Under the pieces are notes generated by a model that searched no databases, was not told the DNA's origin, and saw only the letters and a program-made list of their open reading frames with translations. A DNA stretch of 14,315 bases, taken from contig JAGDCQ010000239.1 in assembly GCA_017958465.1 (NCBI GenBank), forward strand, positions 1 to 14,315, given 5' to 3'. This stretch comes from Lachnospiraceae bacterium (lineage in GTDB: Bacteria; Bacillota; Clostridia; Lachnospirales; Lachnospiraceae). The position numbers were made by a program, and so were the translations under genes. Each line of letters opens with the position of its first letter. Within the stretch, counting starts at the first letter, position 1. Positions 1 to 5,972 of this stretch are shown in pieces.

Positions 1-762
1 CTGGGTCATGTAGTCACTGCCGAGAGTTTCTTTAAGATAAGAAACCCATGTTTCAGCGGTCTGGCCTGTTGCAGCCAGGAGTGCGTTCCAGGAGTCGGAA
101 GTGATAAGAGATCCGTCAGCGAACGCTTGCCAGTTTACAGAGTTGAAATATGAAAATACATCAATGCAGGCTCTCTTGAAGTCGTCGGATCCGAAAGTAT
201 ATTTACCGATGTTGGAAACAAGGCCTCTTGCGGATCCTGTAACTCCGAAATTATTTACGAAGTTGCTGATGATGTTCATCGCAGTTACCTGATCGCCGGA
301 ACCTGAGTTCTGGAAGAGGTTTACGATGTTATCGTACAATGAGTAAACATCATTGATGTAAGCGGGCATCTTGTAGATGACCCTGTACAGCGCAAACATG
401 ATAGGAAGCGTTATGAGAAGAGGAAGGCAGCCGCCAAGAGGGCTTGCTCCGTATTTTCTGTATACTTCCGTGGTTTCTTCCTGAAACCTGCGCTGGGATG
501 CTTCGTCTTTTTTGTTTTTGTATTTTTCCTGAATTGCCTGAAGCTCGGGATTCATAAGAGATGAGAGCTTCGTGAACTTCTGCTGCTTTATGGTAAGCGG
601 CAACATAAGCATTCTGGTAACAATTGTGAATAAAATGATACAGATAGCGAGATTGTGGATCCCGATCAAACTCATCAATTCATAAATGCCATTTAAGATA
701 AGACCCAAAATGAAGGCAAAAGGTCTAAGAATGCCCGAAACTGTTGTTAAAATCATTAACAC
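1..762 (-). CDS. yidC: Membrane protein insertase YidC/Oxa1 family (3' part missing, runs off the left edge)
   Basis: Inserts and folds inner-membrane proteins, alone or with SecYEG. The visible 254 codons show a first hydrophobic segment (residues 15-34) and a second one ending in TRMLMLPLTIKQQ. R50 there is the conserved arginine of the family's hydrophilic groove. A charged cytoplasmic hairpin follows (about 65-100), then the YRKYGASPLGGCLPLLITLP motif and TM2 (about 103-131). After TM2 comes a polar loop of more than 120 residues that is still open at the window edge, far longer than in typical YidC and in line with the larger clostridial proteins. The start is a GTG at 762 with AGGAGG ten bases upstream; an ATG two codons later (756) is the alternative, with a 16-base spacer. 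There is no lipobox. It lies 16 bases after yidD in the rpmH-rnpA-yidD-yidC run. Family assignment is firm. Confidence 0.93.
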   Translation of the reverse strand, partial: MLMILTTVSGILRPFAFILGLILNGIYELMSLIGIHNLAICIILFTIVTRMLMLPLTIKQQKFTKLSSLMNPELQAIQEKYKNKKDEASQRRFQEETTEVYRKYGASPLGGCLPLLITLPIMFALYRVIYKMPAYINDVYSLYDNIVNLFQNSGSGDQVTAMNIISNFVNNFGVTGSARGLVSNIGKYTFGSDDFKRACIDVFSYFNSVNWQAFADGSLITSDSWNALLAATGQTAETWVSYLKETLGSDYMTQ

Positions 763-778
763 GTTTTGGTTTCCTCCT

Positions 779-991
779 TTAAGGTACCGGATCATATCCT
801 CCCTTTGCGAAGGGGTGACAACGGCAAACTCTCTTTACAGCAAAAAAAGACCCTTTCAAAGCTCCGTGTTTCTCGATAGCTTCAAGGGCATACTGAGAAC
901 AGGTCGGATAATAAATACAAGTCGGCCTGCCTTTTAATGGGGATATAAACTTACGATATATCTTTATCAGGAACGTCAGAATCTTCTTCAT
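779..991 (-). CDS. yidD: Membrane protein insertion efficiency factor YidD
   Basis: Small 70-residue protein of the YidD family, thought to help YidC-dependent insertion at the membrane. The N-terminus is amphipathic and basic (MKKILTFLIKIYRKFISPLK). The family cysteines are present: C25 and C31 in the TCIYYPTCSQYALEAIEKHG stretch, then C56 and C58 in RVCRCHPFAKGGYDPVP. Length is typical. Its start codon lies 41 bases inside the end of rnpA in another frame and has no good ribosome-binding site of its own, so translation is probably coupled to rnpA. The neighbourhood, rnpA before and yidC after, is the standard one for this family. Confidence 0.95.
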   Translation of the reverse strand: MKKILTFLIKIYRKFISPLKGRPTCIYYPTCSQYALEAIEKHGALKGSFFAVKRVCRCHPFAKGGYDPVP

Positions 992-1370
992 TTTGCAACT
1001 TTATTCCGTGTAAACCTGCCAGGTGTAAAAAATCCCGGCTTATATCCGAATAATCTTTCCCTTTTGCGTTTGCTCTTGCGACAACTACTATGTCGTATCC
1101 GGTTTTTAATTGGTTTCCGTTCAGTCTGTAGGACTCCCTTATAAGGCGCATAAGCCTGTGGCGTACAACGCTGTTTCCTACTTTTTTACTGACGGAGATA
1201 CCTATTCTGTTTATGTCGGTATCGTTTTTCAGGATATACATTACCAAAGTGCGGTTTGCAAGGGACTTCCCGTTCTTATAAACGAAAGAATAGTGAGAGC
1301 TGTTTTTTATCTTACCGACATTTTTGTCCCTTTTTATTATCCTGTTTTCTTCAGATCTGCTGTTTAACAT
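951..1370 (-). CDS. rnpA: Ribonuclease P protein component
   Basis: Protein subunit of RNase P; it supports the RNA subunit in cutting the 5' leader from pre-tRNA. The 139 residues contain the family core: SFVYKNGKSLANRTLVMYIL (about 28-47) and the basic helix GISVSKKVGNSVVRHRLMRL (about 57-76). The usual RNR of this helix is RHR here (R70-H71-R72). The C-terminal tail after residue 125 is acidic and dispensable-looking; its DNA also encodes the start of yidD. The ATG at 1370 is the first in-frame start after a stop at 1374-1376. The nearest GGAGG is about 16 bases upstream, so initiation may be weak. It follows rpmH, with a candidate attenuator between them. Confidence 0.96.
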   Translation of the reverse strand: MLNSRSEENRIIKRDKNVGKIKNSSHYSFVYKNGKSLANRTLVMYILKNDTDINRIGISVSKKVGNSVVRHRLMRLIRESYRLNGNQLKTGYDIVVVARANAKGKDYSDISRDFLHLAGLHGIKLQNEEDSDVPDKDIS

Positions 1371-1402
1371 TGTTTAGGATGATATGCCTCCGAAAAAACT
1401 CC

Positions 1403-1435
1403 AAAAAGAAGAAAAAGGTCACAAAATGCGACCTT
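1403..1435 (-). terminator. Candidate partial terminator/attenuator between rpmH and rnpA
   Basis: Read on the minus strand, AAGGTCGC (1435-1428), a 5-base ATTTT loop and GTGACCTT (1422-1415) form an 8-bp stem with one G-T wobble. It is followed by TTT-CTT-CTTTTT. The stem starts inside the rpmH stop codon. No promoter is evident before rnpA, so this would be a leaky terminator that lowers rnpA relative to rpmH. That role is inference; attenuation between these two genes is known in E. coli. Confidence 0.6.
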
Positions 1436-1568
1436 AAGCGGAAATTTTATGTCTTCCTTTTGCTCTTCTTGCTGCAAGAACCTTACGGCCGTTCTTTGTT
1501 AACATTCTCTGACGGAAACCATGTACTCTTGCATGAGATTTCTTCTTAGGCTGAAATGTCATCTTCAT
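1434..1568 (-). CDS. rpmH: 50S ribosomal protein L34
   Basis: A 44-residue, strongly basic ribosomal protein. The translation starts MKMTFQPKKKSHARVHGFR and continues through RMLTKNGRKVLAARRAKGRH to KISA, which matches L34 over its full length with no gaps. The start ATG at 1568 is preceded by AGGAGGTG with an eight-base spacer, a very strong ribosome-binding site; a second in-frame ATG two codons on is less well placed. It is the first gene of the minus-strand run that continues into rnpA, yidD and yidC, and is served by the strong promoter at 1649-1677. Its position next to oriC and divergent from dnaA is the classic arrangement. Confidence 0.97.
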   Translation of the reverse strand: MKMTFQPKKKSHARVHGFRQRMLTKNGRKVLAARRAKGRHKISA

Positions 1569-1648
1569 GTAAAATCCACCTCCTTATACCAGGGTAGGCA
1601 TAACTTAAAATATACTAGTTTAGTATTTGCTCTCTGAACAGCATTACT

Positions 1649-1677
1649 ATTATATTCACTGGAGAGCAATTCGTCAA
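1649..1677 (-). promoter_or_regulatory. Sigma-A type promoter of the rpmH-rnpA-yidD-yidC operon
   Basis: On the minus strand, TTGACG (1677-1672) and TATAAT (1654-1649) are separated by exactly 17 bases. Transcription would start near 1642, giving a leader of about 70 bases before rpmH. The leader contains the inverted repeat ATACTA-AAC-TAGTAT (1626-1612). Confidence 0.85.
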
Positions 1678-1694
1678 GTGATTTTTAAACAACT

Positions 1695-1768
1695 TTATCC
1701 ACATTTGTCCACAATTTATAATAGGAAGAAAAGATGTTATCCACAAAGTTATCCATATACTATCAACA
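1695..1768 (+). other. oriC, upstream DnaA-box cluster
   Basis: Four DnaA-box-like 9-mers lie in the same direction: TTATCCACA at 1695-1703 and 1737-1745 (perfect), TTGTCCACA at 1705-1713 and TTATCCATA at 1749-1757 (one mismatch each). CTATCAACA at 1760-1768 is a weaker fifth. The cluster sits between the divergent rpmH and dnaA promoters. It is expected to help assemble the initiator and also to autoregulate dnaA. The rest of the 310-base gap (1569-1878) holds only the two promoters and AT-rich DNA. Confidence 0.9.
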
Positions 1769-1800
1769 GGCTGTAGATAAAAATAAAGTTTTTTATCATC

Positions 1801-1829
1801 TTGCTAATTATTTCTATAAAGGTTATAAT
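1801..1829 (+). promoter_or_regulatory. Promoter of dnaA
   Basis: TTGCTA (1801-1806) and TATAAT (1824-1829) have a 17-base spacer; the start would be near 1836, about 43 bases before the dnaA ATG. It lies just downstream of the DnaA-box cluster, a layout that allows repression by DnaA. Confidence 0.7.
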
Positions 1830-1878
1830 ATAGAGTGATAAAAAATGCAGTTGCGTATTATTTTTTGGTTGGTGAAAC

Positions 1879-3240
1879 ATGAACAATAATCTTATCGATT
1901 CCGTTAATCAGCACTGGACCGAGATCCTTCTTAATGTTAAAAAAGATCTTGGAATGACTGATATAACTTATAAGACCTGGCTTGAACCCTTAAAGGTATC
2001 GTCCATAAAGGACAATACCTTTATAATTACGTCTCAGGATTCAAGCTTTTCTTACGATTATATAAAATCCAAATACGGTATCCACTTAAAGCTGGCCATC
2101 TCAAACTTCTTTAATCATGAATATGATATAGATTTCAAGAATTCAGATGAGCTTCTTTCAGAATCCATCAACAAAACAGCCATAGACAGAAAAAGCTATT
2201 CTTCCGATCTTAATCCTACTTATACCTTTGAAAACTTTGTCGTAGGATCCTCCAGTAACCTGGCTTTTTCGGCTGCTCTTGCTGTTGCGGATTCGCCGGG
2301 TGAGTTTTACAACCCTCTTTTCATACACGGAGGGGCAGGTCTCGGAAAGACCCACCTTATGCAGGCTATCGGCAACTATATCTATCAGAACGATCCTTCG
2401 AAAAAAGTCCTTTATGTTACAAGCGAAGCTTTTACAAACGAGATAGTAAGGTCTATCCGTGAAGGTAAATCCAGTCCGGAAGAAACAAGGAACAAATACA
2501 GGAATCTTGATGTCCTTCTTATAGACGATATCCAGTTCATTATAGGCAAAGAATCCACACAGGAAGAGTTTTTCAACACTTTTAACGCCTTAAGGGAATC
2601 CAAAAAACAGATCGTTATCTCATCAGATAAGCCACCCAAGGAGTTTACAACTCTTGAAGAAAGGTTAAGATCCCGTTTCGATTCAGGCCTTGTTGTGGAT
2701 ATCCAGCCTCCTACATACGAAACACGTATGGCGATCCTTAAGAGAAAGCTGGATTCCTCGGGTATCGACCTTAATGAGGAGATCCTCGAATATATCGCGG
2801 AAAATGTCACATCCAACATCCGTGAAATGGAAGGATCCCTTAATAAGATAGTCGCTATCTACAGGCTGCAGCGTCTAAGCAAAGACCAGATCACGCTTGA
2901 TGTTGCAAAAGATGCATTAAAGAGCATCATATCCACAAAGAAAACAAGAAAGGTAGATATCAACTACATTGCAGAGATAGTTGCCGAGCACTACAACATC
3001 TCCATCAACGATATCTACTCAAAGAATAAATCCAGGAACTTTGCATACCCGAGGCAGATAGTGATGTATCTTGCAAGAAACCTCACATCCCTTTCCCTTA
3101 CGGAAATAGGAGAGCTTCTTGGGAAGAAAGATCACTCGACTATCATCCACGGTATCAACAAGGTAACGGATGATATAAAAAACAGCCAGAGTATCGCAGA
3201 TACTATCGATATATTAATAAAGAAGATAAATCCACAATAA
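1879..3240 (+). CDS. dnaA: Chromosomal replication initiator protein DnaA
   Basis: AAA+ ATPase that binds DnaA boxes, opens oriC and loads the replicative helicase. All four domains are visible in 453 residues: domain I (about 1-85, with the TYKTWLEPL motif), a short variable linker, the AAA+ domain (about 115-330) and the DNA-binding domain (about 355-453). Walker A is GGAGLGKT (151-158), Walker B is LLIDD (213-217), the arginine-finger region is RLRSRF (262-267), and the sensor region is NIREMEG (313-319). The DnaA signature GKKDHSTIIHGINKV is at 415-429. The ribosome-binding site is weak (GGTGA four bases before the ATG), which suits a low-abundance initiator. The gene is flanked by both oriC sub-regions and is probably self-regulated through the upstream boxes. 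Confidence 0.99.
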   Translation: MNNNLIDSVNQHWTEILLNVKKDLGMTDITYKTWLEPLKVSSIKDNTFIITSQDSSFSYDYIKSKYGIHLKLAISNFFNHEYDIDFKNSDELLSESINKTAIDRKSYSSDLNPTYTFENFVVGSSSNLAFSAALAVADSPGEFYNPLFIHGGAGLGKTHLMQAIGNYIYQNDPSKKVLYVTSEAFTNEIVRSIREGKSSPEETRNKYRNLDVLLIDDIQFIIGKESTQEEFFNTFNALRESKKQIVISSDKPPKEFTTLEERLRSRFDSGLVVDIQPPTYETRMAILKRKLDSSGIDLNEEILEYIAENVTSNIREMEGSLNKIVAIYRLQRLSKDQITLDVAKDALKSIISTKKTRKVDINYIAEIVAEHYNISINDIYSKNKSRNFAYPRQIVMYLARNLTSLSLTEIGELLGKKDHSTIIHGINKVTDDIKNSQSIADTIDILIKKINPQ

Positions 3241-3295
3241 CCTGTGGATAACTTGTGGATAAGTTGTTGGTTTGTTGTTAATAGGCTGTGGCTAA
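3228..3295 (+). other. oriC, DnaA boxes at and after the dnaA stop codon
   Basis: Two perfect boxes in inverted direction, TGTGGATAA at 3243-3251 and 3254-3262, lie 2-22 bases after the dnaA stop. AAATCCACA (3228-3236) overlaps the last dnaA codons and is identical to the box next to the unwinding element at 3442-3450. TGTGGCTAA (3287-3295) is a weaker candidate. This is the second half of a bipartite origin. Confidence 0.85.
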
Positions 3296-3397
3296 TATGT
3301 GTTTATTATTTAGTTTATTAAATCGGGATTTTAACCTGTTTTTTTAATCAACATTTTAAGGGCTTTTATAAGCAACGGAAACACATAAAGAACAACA

Positions 3398-3429
3398 CCT
3401 TCAAACCCGCACGGTTACTGGGCTGAAGG
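3398..3429. repeat. Imperfect inverted repeat (hairpin) inside oriC
   Basis: CCTTCA (3398-3403) pairs with TGAAGG (3424-3429), and inside it CCC (3406-3408) with GGG (3420-3422), leaving an 11-base loop. It has no T-tract on either strand, so it does not look like a terminator. The surrounding stretch 3296-3430 is AT-rich with no other recognisable element. Confidence 0.5.
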
Positions 3430-3433
3430 CACT

Positions 3434-3500
3434 TATACCACAAATCCACAACCCCTATGACTACTACTAATCTTTTAAATTTAAATATTTAAATAAAAAA
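3434..3500 (+). other. oriC unwinding region: DnaA box, DnaA-trios and AT-rich DUE
   Basis: From left to right: two box-like sequences TATACCACA (3434-3442) and AAATCCACA (3442-3450); a short C-rich step ACCCC; then in-phase triplets CTA-TGA-CTA-CTA-CTA-ATC (3455-3472). Read on the other strand 3' to 5' these give GAT-GAT-GAT, the DnaA-trio described for B. subtilis. From 3473 to 3500 the DNA is A/T only, the likely unwinding element. It abuts the dnaN ribosome-binding site at 3501. The spacing and order match the known basal unwinding system; function here is inferred. Confidence 0.82.
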
Positions 3501-3510
3501 GGAGTGTCCC

Positions 3511-4611
3511 ATGAAGATCATCTGTCAAAAAGACAAACTTGTTAATGCAGTAAACATTGTTCTTAAAGCCGTTCCGGTAAAGACTACTATGCCAATCCTG
3601 GAGTCAATTGTTATTGAAGCGATTGACGGATGTATCAAGCTTGTTTCTAACGATATGGAGATGGCTATAGAAACAGTGGTCGGAGGCCGTATTGAAGAAG
3701 AGGGCCAGATAGCAATAAATGCAAAAACCTTCTCAGATATAGTCAGGAAGCTGCCTGACAGCGATGTTGTAATAGATACTGACGAAAAGAACCAGCTTTC
3801 CATTACTTCCGAAAACACATTTATCAATATACCCGGAAAATCAAGCGAGGAGTTCCCTGCGCTTCCCGAGTATCAGAAAACCGACAATATCACATTGTCA
3901 CAGTTTACTTTAAGGGAAGTGATCAATCAGACCACCTTTGCCATAAGCACATCCGACAGCAACAAGCTGATGACAGGTGTTTATTTTGAGATAAAGCAGA
4001 ACAACCTCAGGGTTGTGGCACTTGACGGTCACAGGATCGCGGTAAGACAGGTAGAGCTTAAGGAAAGCTATAAGGACAAGGGAGTTATCATCCCCGGAAA
4101 GGCTCTTAACGAGATAAGCAAGATCCTTACCGGAGATGCAGACAGCGAAGTAACTATCTATCTCGACAATATGCATGCCATTTTTGCAATAGATGATACT
4201 ATAGTCCTTTCAAGGCTTATCGACGGCGAATACTTCAACATAAACCAGATGCTGAACAATGACTACAAAACAAAGGTAGTTATCAACAGAAAGGCGCTGT
4301 ATAACAGTATCGACCGTGTATCACCGCTCTACAAGGAAACAGAGAAGCGTCCTATAGTTATCAACATCGAAGGTGACAACTTTGAGCTGAGCCTTACTTC
4401 GAGCATAGGTAATATCAAGGACAATATCAATATCATTTCCGAAGGCGAAGGCATAAGGATAGGCTTTAACCCCAGATTTATTATGGATGTGTTAAAGGCT
4501 GTGGATGATGAGGAGATATTTATGTATATGTCTTCTCCCAAGTCCCCTTGCTACATAAAGGATACAGAGAACAGATATAACTATGTTATCCTCCCCGTAA
4601 CACTTATTTAA
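3511..4611 (+). CDS. dnaN: DNA polymerase III subunit beta (sliding clamp)
   Basis: Forms the ring-shaped dimer that tethers the replicative polymerase and other DNA enzymes to DNA. The 366 residues have the usual length and three-repeat clamp architecture. Recognisable points are the N-terminal MKIICQKDKLVNAVNIVLKA, the PVKTTMPILESIVIEA stretch (22-37), the central VALDGHRIAVR motif of domain 2 and the C-terminal YNYVILPVTLI, where the family's clamp-closing tail ends in a P-V/M-R/T-L pattern. The start at 3511 has AAGGAG six bases upstream. This ribosome-binding site touches the AT-rich unwinding element, so the dnaN leader lies inside the origin. No clear promoter was found in 3241-3510; it may be read from dnaA or from an unrecognised site there. 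Confidence 0.98.
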   Translation: MKIICQKDKLVNAVNIVLKAVPVKTTMPILESIVIEAIDGCIKLVSNDMEMAIETVVGGRIEEEGQIAINAKTFSDIVRKLPDSDVVIDTDEKNQLSITSENTFINIPGKSSEEFPALPEYQKTDNITLSQFTLREVINQTTFAISTSDSNKLMTGVYFEIKQNNLRVVALDGHRIAVRQVELKESYKDKGVIIPGKALNEISKILTGDADSEVTIYLDNMHAIFAIDDTIVLSRLIDGEYFNINQMLNNDYKTKVVINRKALYNSIDRVSPLYKETEKRPIVINIEGDNFELSLTSSIGNIKDNINIISEGEGIRIGFNPRFIMDVLKAVDDEEIFMYMSSPKSPCYIKDTENRYNYVILPVTLI

Positions 4612-4639
4612 CATTTTTTAAGTAAAATTAGGCTAAATT

Positions 4640-4843
4640 ATGAATGTAAAGATTAAAGACGAGTTTATAAAACTCTGCCAGGCTATGAAGCTTGCAGGTA
4701 TGATCGAAAGCGGAGCAGACGCAAAATACGTTATCCAGAGCGGGAAAGTACTTGTTAACGGCCAGGTGGAGACGCAGCGCGGTAAAAAGCTGCATCCCGG
4801 AGATAAGATCGAATTTGAAGGGAAAACGGTAGTAATAGAGTAA
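4640..4843 (+). CDS. S4-domain RNA-binding protein, YaaA/RlbA type
   Basis: A 67-residue protein made almost wholly of one S4 RNA-binding fold: FIKLCQAMKLAGMIESGADA (about 9-28), then AKYVIQSGKVLVNGQVETQRG and LHPGDKIEFEGKTVVI. The pattern of helix, KxxIxxGxVxVNGxxExxxGxKxxxGD is the S4 signature. B. subtilis has a homologous small gene (yaaA/rlbA) in exactly this place between dnaN and recF, with a proposed role in ribosome assembly; the exact role here is not shown. Its stop codon shares one base with the recF start (TAATG), indicating translational coupling. The upstream gap to dnaN is 28 bases, with only a weak ribosome-binding site (TTAGG). Confidence 0.93.
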   Translation: MNVKIKDEFIKLCQAMKLAGMIESGADAKYVIQSGKVLVNGQVETQRGKKLHPGDKIEFEGKTVVIE

Positions 4844-5955
4844 TGATAGTCAAAAGACTTGAATTAACGAATTTCAGAAATTACGGTAATCTGGAAGTGG
4901 ATTTTTCGGAGGGGACAAATATCCTCTCCGGAAACAATGCCCAGGGGAAAACAAATATCCTTGAGGCCATTTTCCTTTGCGGAAGCACAAAGTCCCACAG
5001 GGGAGCAAAGGAAAGGGATATGATCCGCTTCACGGAAAACGAAGCACACGTCAGGATCTATATAAACAGGGATGGCGTGGACTACAAGATAGATTACCAC
5101 CTTTCAAGGGACAAAAGAAAGGGAGTTGCGATAGACAACACCCCCGTTAAGAAATACAGCGAGATTTTCTCTCTGCTGAGCGTAGTGTCGTTTTCACCGG
5201 AGGACCTTTCGATAATAAAGGACGGGCCGGCCGCAAGAAGGCATTTTCTTGATATGGAGATCTGTCAGCTTGACAAGATTTATATGTTTAACCTTGCAAA
5301 CTACAATAAAACTCTCCAGCAAAGAAACCAGATCCTCAGGAAATCGGATGAAGCCTTTTTGAGCGACGACCTTTTGTCTGTATGGGACGACCAGATAGTA
5401 AAGAGCGGTATCGCGATAATAGAGATCCGGGAAAGGTTTATAAACGAACTGAACGAGATAGCGAAAGTTATCCACAGCCGGCTCACATCGGGAAAAGAAG
5501 AGATAACGCTCATATATGAGCCAAACGTAAAAGCCTCTGACCTTGAAAAGGCCCTGAAAGACGGAAAAAGACGGGATATTGCCGCCGGGATGACGCTTTC
5601 CGGACCGCACAGGGACGATATATGCTTTCTTGTGAAAAAAGAAGGTGAGGAACCGATAGACGTTAGGAAATTCGGATCCCAGGGGCAGCAGAGAACGGCT
5701 GCGCTTACACTAAAGCTTGCGGAAATAGAGCTTGTTAAGAAGAAGATCAATAATAATCCCATAATCCTGTTAGATGATGTTCTGTCGGAGCTTGACAGGA
5801 ACAGACAAAAGCAGCTTATCGCCGGAATTGAAGGAATGCAGACCATCATCACCTGTACCGGTCTTGAAGAGTTTGTGGATTCAAGCACCGGGACAACAAA
5901 AGTGTTCAGGGTGGAAAACGGCGGGATAAGCGAAATAGCGAACGAAGGACAGTAA
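4843..5955 (+). CDS. recF: DNA replication and repair protein RecF
   Basis: SMC-like ATPase that, with RecO and RecR, loads RecA at single-strand gaps. Length (370 residues) is normal. Walker A is GNNAQGKT (30-37), preceded by the family-typical LTNFRNY (8-14). The signature motif is SQGQQRT (279-285) and Walker B is IILLDDVLSELD (307-318), with the LSGPHRDD stretch at 252-259 also characteristic. The ATG overlaps the stop of the S4 gene by one base, and gyrB starts 17 bases downstream, so this is the middle of an operon. Ordinary composition, no damage seen. Confidence 0.98.
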   Translation: MIVKRLELTNFRNYGNLEVDFSEGTNILSGNNAQGKTNILEAIFLCGSTKSHRGAKERDMIRFTENEAHVRIYINRDGVDYKIDYHLSRDKRKGVAIDNTPVKKYSEIFSLLSVVSFSPEDLSIIKDGPAARRHFLDMEICQLDKIYMFNLANYNKTLQQRNQILRKSDEAFLSDDLLSVWDDQIVKSGIAIIEIRERFINELNEIAKVIHSRLTSGKEEITLIYEPNVKASDLEKALKDGKRRDIAAGMTLSGPHRDDICFLVKKEGEEPIDVRKFGSQGQQRTAALTLKLAEIELVKKKINNNPIILLDDVLSELDRNRQKQLIAGIEGMQTIITCTGLEEFVDSSTGTTKVFRVENGGISEIANEGQ

Positions 5956-5972
5956 CGAAAAGGAGTAATTTT

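Noticed and set aside
1612..1626. Inverted repeat ATACTA-GTT-TAGTAT as an operator
   Set aside because: Short, A/T-rich and in the rpmH leader; such palindromes are expected by chance in this composition.
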